Below are positions 1 through 9,848 of a stretch of DNA of 64,000 nt, piece after piece. The stretch's first letter is position 1; every line of letters starts with the position of its first letter. Made by a program: the position numbers and the translations under genes. The stretch is taken from NCBI GenBank assembly GCA_018828385.1, contig JAHJVE010000008.1, positions 186,001 through 250,000 on the forward strand, written 5' to 3'. The DNA comes from Gammaproteobacteria bacterium (GTDB taxonomy: Bacteria; Pseudomonadota; Gammaproteobacteria; Burkholderiales; Rhodocyclaceae). The notes beneath the pieces are model-generated. The model had not been told where the DNA came from. It did not search any database and worked only from the letters and a program-made list of their open reading frames with translations.

Positions 1-1862
1 GCCTCCATGCCGATCATGTTGCCGCTGTCCAGGCTGATCTGTGGCTGGTAATAAAGTACCAGCTCATTTCGTTGCAAGGCTTGGCGAAGGGCGGCCTCGA
101 GCCCAAGGCGACGGGCGGCATCGGTGTCCATTTCCGGTGAATAGAAACGGAAGACGTTTTGGCCACTCTTTTTGGCCCGGAGCAATGCTGCATCGGCCCC
201 CTTCATGAGGGTGTCGACATCGTTGCCGTTGCGCGGGGCCAGGCTGACGCCGATGCTCGCCGTCATGCTGATCGAGTGTCCACCAACCTCGAAGGGGACG
301 GCAATGGCGTCGAGAATGCGTTGGGCCAGGGCGATGGTGTCCCGCTCGTGACTCAGGTTGGCCATCACGAAGCCGAATTCGTTGCCGGAGCGGCGGCCGA
401 TGGTGTCGCCGTCGCGTACTTGCAAGTTGAGGCGGCGCGCCACCTCGATCAGTATTTCATCGCCAACCGGCGGGCCGAGGGTGTCGTTGATAAAGCGGAA
501 ACGGTCGAGGTCGAGCAGGATCACTGCTGTTTCCCGGTTGTAGCGGTGCGCGTTGATCAGGGCCTGGCTGAGGCGATCGGCAAACAGGCTGCGGTTGGGC
601 AGGTTGGTCAGCGGGTCGTAGCTCGACAGGTATTGAATACGCTCGGCCGCGGCGTGGCGCTCCGACAGGTCGCTGAATACGCCGACGTAATTGGTCAGGC
701 GGCCATTCTTGTCGCTGACGGCCGAAATGTTGAGCCATTCGCTGACCAGTTCGCCATCCTTGCGCCGGTTGGTGATTTCGCCCTGCCAGTTGCCATGCCG
801 GTTGATGGCATCCCACATGTCGCGATAAAACTCGGGGCCGTGCGTCCCCGAACGGAGGATGCGGGGATTCTTGCCGAGCGCTTCGCTGCTGCTGTAACCG
901 GTCACTTTTGAAAAGGCCGGGTTGGTGAGCAGAATGTCGGCGTTGGCATCGGTAATGCAGATGCCATCGCTGATGCCGGTAAAGACAACCGACGCCAGGC
1001 GGTGCTCGGCTTCTGCCGCCTTGCGCCGGCTGATGTCGGCCATGGTGCCGAGGACCAGCGCCGGCTTTCCATCGGCATCCCGGCGCAGTATGCGGCCGCG
1101 CCCCTCCATCCATACCCAGTGACCGTCGGCATGGCGCATGCGCAATTCGTCGACGGGTAGTTCGTCGCCCCGGCCGGGTAAGGCCTCCTGGCCCTGCTGA
1201 ATCTTGCCGAGATCTTCCGGGTGGATCAGTTCAAGGCAGGCGGCAATGGTGGCCGGCCCTTCGCTCAGACCGAGAATCCGGGCGAGGCTGGGACTCCACT
1301 GGTTGGTTCCGCGTTGGTGATCGTGTTCCCAGATGCCGAAGCCGGAGGTGGCCAACGCTACTTGCAGGCGGGTATCAAGCTGGATATTTTCGGCCATGCG
1401 CCGGGCAACTTCCTGCTCGAGCCAGGCTTTTTGTCCGGCCACAACGTCCCGCGCCCGCTTCAGTTCGAGCTGGGACTTGACGCGACTGCCGAGAATCGCC
1501 GCATTGATCGGCTTGGTGATGTAGTCAACGGCGCCTTCCGCGATGCCGCGCTCCTCATTCTCGGGATCGTTGAGGGCAGTTACGAATATCACGGGAATGT
1601 CGCGGGTTTCGGCGTCGGCCCGCAAGGTGCGGAGGACGGCATGACCGTCCATTTCGGGCATCATGACGTCGAGCAGGATAAGGTCGGGGTGCGGGGCGAG
1701 CCTGGCGTAGCGAATGGCTACCTGGCCGCTGTTGGCAACCCGGACATCCACGCCCAGGTCGCTGATCATTTCCGAGATGGCGGAGAGGTTGTCGGGGACG
1801 TCGTCGACAATAAGCACAATGGGCTTGCCCGGCCCCTGGTTCTTGTTGTCCTGCTGTGTCAT
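1..1862 (-). CDS. response regulator with PAS, degenerate GGDEF and EAL domains, 3' end outside the window
   Basis: The reading frame is open from the ATG at 1862 to the left edge, so the C-terminus is missing. Domains in order: a receiver domain (about residues 10-130) with phospho-acceptor Asp65 in LLDVMMPEMDG, a PAS domain (about 165-270), a second PAS (about 285-400), a diguanylate-cyclase fold (about 410-570) and the first residues of an EAL domain ending at the edge. The GGDEF signature reads SGNEF, so cyclase activity is doubtful; the protein may act as a phosphodiesterase or c-di-GMP sensor. A G-rich Shine-Dalgarno sequence lies about nine bases before the ATG. It reads the same way as the hybrid kinase upstream (start 5251), which is a plausible but unproven phosphate donor. 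Confidence 0.88.
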   Translation of the reverse strand, partial: MTQQDNKNQGPGKPIVLIVDDVPDNLSAISEMISDLGVDVRVANSGQVAIRYARLAPHPDLILLDVMMPEMDGHAVLRTLRADAETRDIPVIFVTALNDPENEERGIAEGAVDYITKPINAAILGSRVKSQLELKRARDVVAGQKAWLEQEVARRMAENIQLDTRLQVALATSGFGIWEHDHQRGTNQWSPSLARILGLSEGPATIAACLELIHPEDLGKIQQGQEALPGRGDELPVDELRMRHADGHWVWMEGRGRILRRDADGKPALVLGTMADISRRKAAEAEHRLASVVFTGISDGICITDANADILLTNPAFSKVTGYSSSEALGKNPRILRSGTHGPEFYRDMWDAINRHGNWQGEITNRRKDGELVSEWLNISAVSDKNGRLTNYVGVFSDLSERHAAAERIQYLSSYDPLTNLPNRSLFADRLSQALINAHRYNRETAVILLDLDRFRFINDTLGPPVGDEILIEVARRLNLQVRDGDTIGRRSGNEFGFVMANLSHERDTIALAQRILDAIAVPFEVGGHSISMTASIGVSLAPRNGNDVDTLMKGADAALLRAKKSGQNVFRFYSPEMDTDAARRLGLEAALRQALQRNELVLYYQPQISLDSGNMIGME

Positions 1863-1957
1863 GCCACATGCCCCCCACGCATTTGAGTCACGAATGCTAG
1901 TCTCCCTCGTCGAGCTCGCTCAGACAAGGCATTCAGCTCACTCAACAGAAATTATTT

Positions 1958-4900
1958 TCAGGCTAGCTGTTTTTTGATTCTTTCGATCAGTGCTGTTGCC
2001 GCATCGAAATTGAAAGTGGCGATGTGCTGGCGTAACTGCTCGTACTCGGTCGGAAAAAGATGCTTCAGGTCGGCCTTCAGATGACTGAAGAGGTGAGTTG
2101 CCTCGATGTCTCCCGTGCCCAGCAACTGGCTTAGCGCATCGATCTTGTCGAGCAGCGCCTGCGCGCCGGCCTTCCCCGCGGCCTCGTCATCTTTTGGTGG
2201 CGGGGCGAGGCGAGGGCTCGAACCCTTCTCCGGCAGATATTTCTTGAGCATGACATGGAGCGCGTCGGGGAATACCGGCTTGGCCAGAAAGTCGGTCATC
2301 CCGGCCTCGATGCAGCGTTCCTGATCGGCCTTGAAGGCATTTGCCGTCAGCGCGATGATGGGGACCGAGGCCCCGTTGTCGAGGGCGCGGATTTGCCTGG
2401 TTGCGTCGAGTCCGTTGAGTTCGGGCATCTGGACGTCCATGAGGACGAGATCGAATTTTGACTGTTTGTACCGGTTGACCGCGAGAATCCCATTTTTTGC
2501 CGTGACCACCTGGAGTCCGAAGCCGGTCAGTAGTTCGACCGCGATGTCGCGGTTGATTCGCTCGTCTTCGACGACAAGTACCCGCCCTTGCAACTGACTC
2601 GGCGGCCCGTTTCCCGGGGCCGGCGTGTCGTCCTCCTTGGCGGTACCGAGGCGCGCGGTGATCCAGAAACGACTGCCGACGCCCGGCGTGCTGTCGACGC
2701 CGACTTCGCCACCCATCAGTTCGGCGAGATGGCGGGCGATAGCCAGGCCCAGGCCGGTGCCGCCAAAACGCCGGGTGGTCGAGCTATCGAGTTGTTCAAA
2801 GGCGTTGAACAGGCGCGAGGTATCTTCGGCCCGGATGCCGATCCCCGTATCGGTGACCGTGAAGCGGCAGGTCATCGTTTCGCCCTGGCTGGCCAGCAGC
2901 TCGCCGGTGAGTGAAATCGATCCGGTTTTCGTGAATTTGACGGCATTGCCGGCGAAGTTAAGGAGGACCTGACGCAGGCGCGTGACGTCGCCCAGGGCGC
3001 GCTCCGGCAAACGACTCGCATCGATGTTCAGGCCCAGGCCCTTGCTGGTGACCCGGTCGCGGATCATCGCGCCGACGTTCTGCAGGACTTCGGCTGGCGA
3101 AAAAGCATAGCTTTCGAGCAATACCTTGCCTGCCTCGATTTTGGAGAGGTCGAGAATGTCGTTGATGATTTGCAGGAGATGTTCGGCCGCCGCCGAGACC
3201 TTGAGCAGCTTTTCGTGTTGGTCCGCTCGCAGTGGGCTTTGCCTGAGCAGGTAATTGAGGCCGATGATGGCATTCATCGGCGTGCGGATTTCGTGGCTCA
3301 TGTTGGCCAGGAATTCCGATTTGGCGCGGTTGGCCGCATCGGCTTTTTCCTTGGCTGCGGCCAGTTCTCCGGTGCGCTGCTCGACCAGGCTTTCCAGATG
3401 CCGGCGGTGGGCGAGCAGTTCGGCCTCGGTGTGCCGGCGTTCGGTAATGTCTTCCTTGGCTGCAACGTAGTGAGTCACCGCCCCGGCGTTGTCGCGCACG
3501 GGCGAAATGGTGGCCAGTTCAAGGTAGTGTGATCCGTCCTTGCGCCGATTGATGAATTCGCCACGCCATGTCTTGCCGGCAAGCAGTGTTGGCCACATGT
3601 CGCGATAAGTTTCCCACGGCGTCTCGCCTGATTGCAGGATGCGCGGGTTCTGGCCGATAACCTCGGCTGCCGTGTAGCCGCTGGCCTGCGTAAAGGCCTC
3701 GTTGACGAAAATGATCCGGGCGTTGAGATCGGTGATGACAATGCTCGCCGGGCTTTGTTCGACGGCAGCCGAAAGGCGCCGCATGCCCTCTTCGGCGGTG
3801 GCGAGCTGCTCGTTCAGTTCGCGCAGCTGCGCGAGCTGCGCCTTCTGTTTGCGCTCGGCTTGCTTGCGCGGCGTGATGTCCTGGGTAATGCCGCCCAGTT
3901 GGCGGTTGCCGTGTCCGTCATCGACCACAAACTTGGTCGATTCGTAATCGCGGCCGTTGAAGCTTTCCTCGATGACGACGGTGCCGCCGCTGGCCAGTAC
4001 CCGTTGATCGTCGTCAGTCATTTTCCGGCCGAATTCGCCGGGGAAAAGTTCAAGGCTGGTCTTGCCAATCATGCTGTCCGGGTCCATGCCGAACAGGGTC
4101 CGGAATCCCCGGTTGGCCATCAGAGTCCGGGACTCGGCATCCTTCAGGTAGGCTGTCCCGGGGATGTGGTCGATGAAGCGCTGGAAGGTGAGCAGGGCGC
4201 GCTGGTTCTCTTCCTTTTTTTGCTGAATCTGCTGATCGAAGGCTTTTTGCCGGCGCTGGTGCAGGAACAGGAGCAGGGTTGAGCCTGTGGCGATGAGCAG
4301 AAAGAGCAGGATTCGCGTGGTGGCCTGTTTTTTCCAGGGGGCGAAAAGTTCATCGAGGTCGCGCGAGGCGCCGATGGCCAGTGATGAGCTCATCCGCAGC
4401 TTATCGGGTTGCAGGGTACGCATCGAGATCAGATGTTCGCTGCCCAAGGCGTGGGAGATGCCGGTCAGCAGGCTGGCCGGCTGGCCGCTCGCCATGTGGC
4501 GCTGAAATATTGATCCGGGGACGTTCACCGAAAGTTCGGCGGCGGCTATTTCGTTTTCCGGTATGAGAGCCAGCATCTTGCCGCTCGCATGTACGACGGA
4601 GAGTGTGGTTTCGCGGCCGGCGTGGATGGAGTGGAGCAGGGTGACGACGCTGTCCTGGTCGATGGTCGCCGTCACGAGGCCGGCAAACTCGCCATGTGGT
4701 CCCTTGACCATGCGGGCCAGGATCATCGTGTAGGCGCCCAGTGCAGTGATGAAGGGGTCGCTGAGATAGAGCTTGTCGGGGTCCGGATTTTTCAGGACAG
4801 TCCGGAAATAGTCGCGCTGCCCGAAATTTTGGCCGACCAGCTGGCTTCGGTTGCTGGCCAGCACGGTGCCGCCGGCATCGAAATAGGCCAGTGTGCGCAC

Positions 4901-5251
4901 CCCTTCCAAGGCCTGCGTCAGGGTTTCCAACTGGTCGCTGACGACGGCCTGGCCGTTCGGCGCCGAGAGCTGCCGGGGCAGCGTGTCGCGCAGCTTGTCG
5001 AGGACCTCGTTCATTGCTTGCAGTCGGCGTTCGAGTTCCTCGGTGACGATCAGGCTATGGTTTTCCAGCCGGCTTCTGGCCTCGGCTTCGAGGCGGTCAC
5101 GGGCCTGGCCCTGGTCGAACAGGATTTGCGCGCCGAGCAGAACCAGCGCAATGGTCAGCGAGATCCATTGCAGGCGGTAGGCGCGCCGCCGCATCCCATC
5201 GTCCGGGCCGGCGACGCTCATGGCAACAGGCTCAAGCGTCTCCCGCCTCAT
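1958..5251 (-). CDS. membrane hybrid sensor histidine kinase (Cache-PAS-PAS-HisKA-HATPase-REC)
   Basis: A 1097-residue two-component sensor. Membrane segments at about 28-46 and 313-331 enclose a periplasmic double-Cache-like sensor. Two PAS domains follow (about 355-465 and 490-610), then a HisKA domain with phospho-acceptor His653 in NMSHEIRTP, an HATPase_c domain (about 755-880) and a receiver domain with the motif [13 protein letters not shown]. The C-terminal 70 residues are helical and lack a clear Hpt histidine. The ligand is unknown. The longest frame starts at 5251 and overlaps the upstream HicA-like gene by 20 bp; an internal ATG at 5221 would remove the overlap. The gene for the receiver-containing c-di-GMP protein lies directly downstream. 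Confidence 0.9.
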   Translation of the reverse strand: MRRETLEPVAMSVAGPDDGMRRRAYRLQWISLTIALVLLGAQILFDQGQARDRLEAEARSRLENHSLIVTEELERRLQAMNEVLDKLRDTLPRQLSAPNGQAVVSDQLETLTQALEGVRTLAYFDAGGTVLASNRSQLVGQNFGQRDYFRTVLKNPDPDKLYLSDPFITALGAYTMILARMVKGPHGEFAGLVTATIDQDSVVTLLHSIHAGRETTLSVVHASGKMLALIPENEIAAAELSVNVPGSIFQRHMASGQPASLLTGISHALGSEHLISMRTLQPDKLRMSSSLAIGASRDLDELFAPWKKQATTRILLFLLIATGSTLLLFLHQRRQKAFDQQIQQKKEENQRALLTFQRFIDHIPGTAYLKDAESRTLMANRGFRTLFGMDPDSMIGKTSLELFPGEFGRKMTDDDQRVLASGGTVVIEESFNGRDYESTKFVVDDGHGNRQLGGITQDITPRKQAERKQKAQLAQLRELNEQLATAEEGMRRLSAAVEQSPASIVITDLNARIIFVNEAFTQASGYTAAEVIGQNPRILQSGETPWETYRDMWPTLLAGKTWRGEFINRRKDGSHYLELATISPVRDNAGAVTHYVAAKEDITERRHTEAELLAHRRHLESLVEQRTGELAAAKEKADAANRAKSEFLANMSHEIRTPMNAIIGLNYLLRQSPLRADQHEKLLKVSAAAEHLLQIINDILDLSKIEAGKVLLESYAFSPAEVLQNVGAMIRDRVTSKGLGLNIDASRLPERALGDVTRLRQVLLNFAGNAVKFTKTGSISLTGELLASQGETMTCRFTVTDTGIGIRAEDTSRLFNAFEQLDSSTTRRFGGTGLGLAIARHLAELMGGEVGVDSTPGVGSRFWITARLGTAKEDDTPAPGNGPPSQLQGRVLVVEDERINRDIAVELLTGFGLQVVTAKNGILAVNRYKQSKFDLVLMDVQMPELNGLDATRQIRALDNGASVPIIALTANAFKADQERCIEAGMTDFLAKPVFPDALHVMLKKYLPEKGSSPRLAPPPKDDEAAGKAGAQALLDKIDALSQLLGTGDIEATHLFSHLKADLKHLFPTEYEQLRQHIATFNFDAATALIERIKKQLA

Positions 5252-5510
5252 AGGCGGATAAGCTCACCCCGGCATGGCTCAGCATCTCGCGGATGGCCTT
5301 GATGTCCATCCGGCTGCAGGTGCTGCTGTTGTGCGGGTGGTGCAGGTAGGCTTCGACCTTGTTGAGGGTGATCTTGAAGCGGGCGCCGTGGGCCGGTTCG
5401 ATTTCGGCGCCGAGGTGGTGGAGCAGCGATTCAATCTCGCGCCAGTGAATGTTGGCCGATGGCGGATCCTGAAAGATGCTGCGCATCAGGTGAGCGTGCT
5501 TGTGACTCAT
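5232..5510 (-). CDS. HicA-family (YcfA-like) small protein without a HicB partner
   Basis: A 92-residue protein with the HicA-like pattern: a WREIESLLHHLG helix, a two-strand segment, and a YLHHPHNSST segment that carries the histidine expected of the dsRBD-like HicA RNase fold. A strong GGAGG sits seven bases before the ATG at 5510. HicA toxins are usually followed or preceded by a HicB antitoxin; none is here, since one neighbour is a kinase and the other is pgpA. It may be a domesticated or housekeeping HicA homologue rather than a working toxin. The family call rests on motif reading only. Confidence 0.65.
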   Translation of the reverse strand: MSHKHAHLMRSIFQDPPSANIHWREIESLLHHLGAEIEPAHGARFKITLNKVEAYLHHPHNSSTCSRMDIKAIREMLSHAGVSLSAYEAGDA

Positions 5511-5566
5511 GGCGAACCTCCGAGCAGGTTACGCCACCTATTCTATGCCTGTGTTGTGTCGCCGTG

Positions 5567-6052
5567 TCAGGCCAGAACGATCTTGAGCAGGGCCAGGCTG
5601 AGCAAGGTGTAGCCGGCCGCGACCAGGTCGTCGGCCATGACGCCGAAACCGTTCTTGACGTGCTCGTCGAAATAGCGGGCCGGCTGTGGCTTGGTGATGT
5701 CGAAAAAGCGGAACAGCACAAAGGCGGCCAGTTGCCAGAGGAAAGTGGTTGGCGTCAGCATGAGGATGAGCCAGAACGGCACGATCTCGTCCCAGACGAT
5801 GCTGCCATGGTCGGGATCGCCGAGGCCGCGGCCGGTGACGTCGATGAACCAGATGCCGGCGAGGTATGCCACGGTCAACACGAAAAAAAGGCCAAAATCG
5901 GAAAAGTGGTGGTGAAACAGGACGAACATCGCCCATGCGAACAGCGTGCCGAAAGTGCCTGGCGCCTTCGGGGCCAGCCCGCTGCCACAGCCGAGCGCGA
6001 AGAAATGCGCCGGGTGGGCAATCAGGAAATTGAGGTCAGGTCGCTTGGCCAA
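5567..6052 (-). CDS. pgpA: phosphatidylglycerophosphatase A
   Basis: A 161-residue membrane enzyme that dephosphorylates phosphatidylglycerol phosphate to phosphatidylglycerol in the inner membrane. The N-terminal segment with HPAHFFALGCGSGLAPKAPG and the acidic stretch FRFFDITKPQPARYFDEHVK followed by GFGVMADDLVAAGY are typical of PgpA. Several hydrophobic helices are visible. The start at 6052 overlaps the 3' end of thiL by 17 bp, the usual thiL-pgpA linkage in proteobacteria, so the two are probably translated from one message. Confidence 0.95.
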   Translation of the reverse strand: MAKRPDLNFLIAHPAHFFALGCGSGLAPKAPGTFGTLFAWAMFVLFHHHFSDFGLFFVLTVAYLAGIWFIDVTGRGLGDPDHGSIVWDEIVPFWLILMLTPTTFLWQLAAFVLFRFFDITKPQPARYFDEHVKNGFGVMADDLVAAGYTLLSLALLKIVLA

Positions 6053-7013
6053 AATGGTCGTATCCCTTCTGGCCGAATTCGACGGGCTTGCCGTCGGGGT
6101 CGAGGACGGTGACTTCGCCGGTTGTCCCGGCCACCATCTCGCCGATATTCCACAACGGCAGCTCGAGGGTCGCGGCGATCTGCGCGATGGCCAGGCTTTG
6201 CGTGCCCGGCGCGGTGAAGCACAGTTCGTAGTCGTCGCCGCCGGTCAGCTGGCATTCGAGGGCGATGCGCCGGAGGTCGGCGTCGTAGCTTTCGCCCTTG
6301 GGCAGATGCGGCAACTGGACGAGCTTTACCGAGGCAGCGCAGCCCGAGCGTTCGGCGATATGGCCGAGATCGGCGAGCAGACCGTCGGAAACGTCGATGG
6401 CGGAAGAGGCGATGCCATTCAGCGCCAGGCCGAGGGCGACGCGCGGGCGGGGTTTTTCCAGGGCGCCGATGCACAGGCGCGGCCACGGCTCGGGCAGTTT
6501 GACCTTGTCCTGCAGATGGGCCAGGCCGAGGCTGGCCAGTCCCGGGCGGCCGGACACCCAGATCTGGTCGCCAATCTTGGCGCCGTCACGGCGCAGGGCG
6601 TGGCCGGGTTCGACTTCGCCGATGGCTGTGACGCAGACGTTGAGCGGGCCTTTGGTGGTGTCGCCACCGATGACATCGACGCCGTATTCGGCGGCGCAGG
6701 CGAAGAAGCCTTCGGCGAAGGCGGCGATCCATGGCTCGTTGACCGCCGGCAGGGCGCCGGCCAACGTCACCCAGCGCGGCTGGGCACCCATCGCGGCGAG
6801 GTCTGACAGATTGACGGCCAGGGCTTTCCAGCCGAGGTTTTTCGGGTTGGTGTCGGGCAGGAAGTGCGTGCCGGCGACCAGCATGTCGGTGGTCACCGCC
6901 AGTTGCTTGCCGGGCGTCGGCGCGATCAGCGCGCAGTCGTCGCCGGGGCCGAGGACGGCCGACGGGGTGGGCCGGGCGAAATAGGTGTTGATGAGGTCAA
7001 ACTCGCCCGGCAT
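6036..7013 (-). CDS. thiL: thiamine-monophosphate kinase
   Basis: Phosphorylates thiamine monophosphate to thiamine diphosphate with ATP, the last step of the cofactor pathway. The 325-residue protein starts MPGEFDLINTYF and carries the ATP/Mg motifs GPGDDCALI near the N-terminus and VIGGDTTKGP and DVSDGLLADLGH further on, as in the AIR-synthase/PurM fold. I chose ATG 7013 because this is where homology to ThiL begins; the frame stays open upstream into nusB but that extension is shadow sequence. It lies 4 bp after nusB and overlaps pgpA. Confidence 0.95.
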   Translation of the reverse strand: MPGEFDLINTYFARPTPSAVLGPGDDCALIAPTPGKQLAVTTDMLVAGTHFLPDTNPKNLGWKALAVNLSDLAAMGAQPRWVTLAGALPAVNEPWIAAFAEGFFACAAEYGVDVIGGDTTKGPLNVCVTAIGEVEPGHALRRDGAKIGDQIWVSGRPGLASLGLAHLQDKVKLPEPWPRLCIGALEKPRPRVALGLALNGIASSAIDVSDGLLADLGHIAERSGCAASVKLVQLPHLPKGESYDADLRRIALECQLTGGDDYELCFTAPGTQSLAIAQIAATLELPLWNIGEMVAGTTGEVTVLDPDGKPVEFGQKGYDHFGQAT

Positions 7014-7017
7014 TGAA

Positions 7018-7509
7018 CTATTTGCCGCCCTGCTTGCGTGCCGCAACCTCGTCGGCGCGAACGACGGTGGCGATCTTGTCGAGCACGCCATTGACGTACT
7101 TGTGGCCATCGGTGCCGCCGAAAGACTTGGCCAGTTCGATGGCCTCGTTGATGATGACGCGGTAAGGGGTTTCGGGATGGTTGTTCATCTCGAAGGCGCC
7201 GAGCATCAGGACGCAGGCTTCGATCGGCGAGAGTTCGCTGAAGGGGCGGTCGAGGTGAGCGGTCACTTGCGAAACCAGCGCCTCGCGCTGGCCGATGATG
7301 CCGCGCAGGGTGCCGACGAAGAATTCGCGATCAGCCTTGGCGAAGCCTTCCTGTTCCGGGGCGTAGGCTTCAATCGAGGCCTCGTCGGCACCGCCGACGC
7401 GCCACTGGTAAAGGCCCTGCAGGATAAGTTCGCGCGAGCGCCGGCGGGCCGACTTGGGCGGTGCCTTGACGTCGTGGGGATGTTCGCTGTCGCTGAGAAA
7501 AGTGGTCAT
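7018..7509 (-). CDS. nusB: transcription antitermination factor NusB
   Basis: A 163-residue all-helical RNA-binding protein that joins NusE (S10) on boxA to promote rRNA antitermination. Recognisable segments are [12 protein letters not shown] near the N-terminus, [14 protein letters not shown] in the middle and [25 protein letters not shown] near the C-terminus, in which the final lysine-asparagine patch is typical. Its ATG at 7509 overlaps the ribH stop by 4 bp. This ribH-nusB-thiL order is standard in proteobacteria. Confidence 0.96.
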   Translation of the reverse strand: MTTFLSDSEHPHDVKAPPKSARRRSRELILQGLYQWRVGGADEASIEAYAPEQEGFAKADREFFVGTLRGIIGQREALVSQVTAHLDRPFSELSPIEACVLMLGAFEMNNHPETPYRVIINEAIELAKSFGGTDGHKYVNGVLDKIATVVRADEVAARKQGGK

Positions 7510-7979
7510 TGGAGCAGGGCTTTCTGGAGGTTGGCCATTTCGACGGCAGCCTGGGCGCAGTCGCTGCCCTTGGGCTGGGTGCGGATTTCGGCCTGTTCGT
7601 CGGTGTCGCAGGTCAGGATGCCATTGGCGATGGGGACGCCGGTGTCGAGCTGGACTTCCATGATGGCGCGGCAGGAATCGTTGGAAACGACTTCGAAATG
7701 ATAGGTGTCGCCACGGATGACGGCGCCCAGTGCGACCAGCGCGTCGAAGCTGCCGCTTTGCGCCATGGTTTGCAGGACGAGCGGGATTTCCAGCGCGCCG
7801 GGGACGTTGGCGATGGTCATGTCGGCATCGGCCACGCCGAGCCGCTTGAGTTCGGTGACACAGGACGAGAGCAGGGCTTCGCAGACCGGCAGGTTGAAGC
7901 GGCTCATGACGATGCCGACCTTGAGGCCGGCGCCGTCGAGGTTGTTGTCGTATTCAAAGATGTTGTCGAAACGGGACAT
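7506..7979 (-). CDS. ribH: 6,7-dimethyl-8-ribityllumazine synthase
   Basis: Condenses 5-amino-6-ribitylaminouracil with 3,4-dihydroxy-2-butanone 4-phosphate, the penultimate step of riboflavin synthesis. The 157-residue length is normal. Motifs include GIVMSRFN at the start, [26 protein letters not shown] with the catalytic histidine, and VPIANGILT. The start at 7979 is 3 bp after the ribB stop and the stop overlaps nusB, so it is translationally coupled on both sides. Confidence 0.96.
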   Translation of the reverse strand: MSRFDNIFEYDNNLDGAGLKVGIVMSRFNLPVCEALLSSCVTELKRLGVADADMTIANVPGALEIPLVLQTMAQSGSFDALVALGAVIRGDTYHFEVVSNDSCRAIMEVQLDTGVPIANGILTCDTDEQAEIRTQPKGSDCAQAAVEMANLQKALLQ

Positions 7980-7982
7980 CGT

Positions 7983-9092
7983 TTATAGCTCCGCAGGTGT
8001 CGTGACGAAACCGGTGACTTCGAGGCCAAAGCCGGTCATGGAGGGCATCTTGCGCGGGCTGGAGAGCAGGCGCATCTTGGAAACGCCGACATCGCGCAGG
8101 ATCTGGGCGCCGATGCCGTAGGTGCGCGGGTCCCATTTGGCTGGGGCGCTGGGGGCGGTGCCGGTCAGGCGCGAGAGGATGGCTTCGCCGTCTTCCGGGC
8201 GGTGCATGAGGACGATGACGCCGTGACCGAACTTGGCCATCGCGGCCTGGGCTTGCTCGATCGAGAAGGACTGGCGCTTGCTCGACGGGTCAAGGAAATC
8301 GAGTACCGACAGCGGTTCGTGGACGCGGACCAGGGTTTCGTCGCCGGCCGGAATGTCACCCTTGACCAGCGCCAGATGGGTGGCGCCGCTCGCCTGGTCG
8401 ACATAGGCGTGCATGGTGAAATCGCCGTGGGCGGTGCTGATCGTCTTGCTGGTGACGCGCTTGACCAGGGTTTCGGAGGCGGCGCGGTAGTGGATGAGGT
8501 CGGCGATGGTGCCGATCTTCAGGCCGTGTTCCTTGGCGAATTCCATGAGTTCCGGCAGGCGGGCCATGGTGCCATCGTCGTTCATGATTTCGCAGATCAC
8601 CGAGGACGCTTCGAGACCGGCCATGCCGGCCAGATCGCAACCGGCTTCGGTGTGGCCGGCGCGGACCAGTACGCCGCCTTCGCGGGCGGTGATCGGGAAA
8701 ACGTGGCCGGGCTGGACGATGTCGTCGATGGTGGTGTTCTTGGCGACGGCGACCTGGATGGTGCGCGCCCGGTCGGCGGCGGAAATGCCGGTGGTGACGC
8801 CTTCGGCGGCTTCGATGGAAACGGTGAAGGCGGTGCCGTACTGGGTCTTGTTGTTCTTGGCCATCTGGGCCAGGCCGAGCTTCCGGCAGCGGGCTTCGGT
8901 CAGCGTCAGGCAGATCAGGCCACGGCCGAATTTGGCCATGAAATTGATCGCCTCGGGCGTGATGTGTTCGGCGGCCATGACGAGGTCGCCCTCGTTTTCG
9001 CGGTCTTCTTCATCGACCAGGATGACCATGCGACCGGCCTTGAGTTCGGCGACGATCTCGGCGGTGCTGGCAATGGCGGGATGGGGTGGCAT
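7983..9092 (-). CDS. ribB: 3,4-dihydroxy-2-butanone-4-phosphate synthase with degenerate GTP cyclohydrolase II domain (RibBX type)
   Basis: The N-terminal half (about residues 5-205) is a complete RibB, with VDEEDRENEGDLVMAAE, TGISAADRA and RAGHTEAGCDL, and makes dihydroxybutanone phosphate from ribulose 5-phosphate. The C-terminal half (about 210-365) resembles GTP cyclohydrolase II, but where RibA has its three zinc-binding cysteines after LVRVH, this protein reads EPLSVLDFLDPSSKRQSF with no cysteine. The second half is therefore very unlikely to hydrolyse GTP. It matches the RibBX architecture described in other proteobacteria; a true RibA should be encoded elsewhere. No FMN riboswitch is recognisable in the roughly 100 bases upstream. 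Confidence 0.92.
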   Translation of the reverse strand: MPPHPAIASTAEIVAELKAGRMVILVDEEDRENEGDLVMAAEHITPEAINFMAKFGRGLICLTLTEARCRKLGLAQMAKNNKTQYGTAFTVSIEAAEGVTTGISAADRARTIQVAVAKNTTIDDIVQPGHVFPITAREGGVLVRAGHTEAGCDLAGMAGLEASSVICEIMNDDGTMARLPELMEFAKEHGLKIGTIADLIHYRAASETLVKRVTSKTISTAHGDFTMHAYVDQASGATHLALVKGDIPAGDETLVRVHEPLSVLDFLDPSSKRQSFSIEQAQAAMAKFGHGVIVLMHRPEDGEAILSRLTGTAPSAPAKWDPRTYGIGAQILRDVGVSKMRLLSSPRKMPSMTGFGLEVTGFVTTPAEL

Positions 9093-9193
9093 TGGGGTGT
9101 CCGGGACAGCAAAAGGGGGGTGCTATTTTCGCAGAAACAGGCCGTTAGCACATGACTTTAGTGCATCGGCGGGCGCCCCGGTGGCGAGGAAAT

Positions 9194-9751
9194 TCAGGGC
9201 AGGTAGGCTTCGACCTGAACGCGCAGGCGGACTTCGTCGCCGATGAAGGGGATGCCGTTGTTCAGGCCGAATTCCGAGCGGTGCAGCACGCCTACCGCAT
9301 CGGCGCCGCAGCCGCGCTTGCGGCTGGCCAGATTGAGGCCGCATTTGAAGCGGCTGACTTCGAGGCGCATCGGGCGGCTTTCGCCGAGCATGACGAGGAC
9401 GCCGTCGACGGCGCTGAGTTTTTCGTCGGTGAAAATCAGCTTCTGGCTGCGGAAGAAAATGTAGGGGAAGTCCTGGGCCTTGAACCAGTCGTCGCCGCGC
9501 AGCACGTCGTCGCGCAATTCAAAGCCGGTGTCGAGCGAGGCGGTTTCGATACTGATGTCGATGCGGCCGGTTTTTTTCTCGGGGTCAAATTCGACGATGC
9601 CAGTGCTCCGGTTGAACTGGCCGCGCTGCGTCGAAAAGCCGAGGTGGTCGACTTCGAAGCTGGCATAGGTGTGCGCCGGGTCGATAGTGTATTCGGCGGC
9701 GTTGGCCAGGGGCAGGCAGGCGGCAAAAAGCAGGGCGGGGAGGATTCTCAC
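9194..9751 (-). CDS. YceI-family periplasmic protein
   Basis: A secreted lipocalin-like beta-barrel protein of about 185 residues. After a hydrophobic leader (LPALLFAACLPLANA) the mature part begins AEYTIDPAHTYASFEVDHLG, the classic YceI opening, and ends with the GDEVRLRVQVEAYLP strand. YceI proteins bind isoprenoid-like lipids; the exact role is unknown. The start is uncertain. I give GTG 9751, just before the leader; TTG 9757 is also possible and neither has a clear ribosome site. The start lies inside a copy of the dispersed repeat that occurs throughout this window. It is divergent from the speE-like gene. Confidence 0.85.
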   Translation of the reverse strand: MRILPALLFAACLPLANAAEYTIDPAHTYASFEVDHLGFSTQRGQFNRSTGIVEFDPEKKTGRIDISIETASLDTGFELRDDVLRGDDWFKAQDFPYIFFRSQKLIFTDEKLSAVDGVLVMLGESRPMRLEVSRFKCGLNLASRKRGCGADAVGVLHRSEFGLNNGIPFIGDEVRLRVQVEAYLP

Positions 9752-9780
9752 GGTCAACCGGGGAAAAAGGCCAAAAATGA
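9750..9780 (+). repeat. dispersed repeat, copy 1
   Basis: The copy reads ACGGTCAACCGGGGAAAAA then GGCCAAAAATGA. It overlaps the proposed start codon of the YceI gene and forms its leader region. Confidence 0.7.
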
Positions 9781-9848
9781 AATGGCGACGCCGGTCTGAC
9801 CTCTCCCCCGGCAAGCCGTTCCCGTCATTTCGAGTAAGATCGCTGCCC

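Noticed and set aside
159-911. Long plus-strand open frame at the left edge
   Set aside because: It is antisense to the clear c-di-GMP protein and shows only GC-driven shadow composition.
2468-2490. GCGGTCAACCGG inside the first hybrid kinase
   Set aside because: The match stops after 12 bases without the A-run, within a normal receiver-domain sequence.
9093-9193. FMN riboswitch upstream of ribB
   Set aside because: Only about 100 bases separate the genes and the conserved RFN core could not be recognised.
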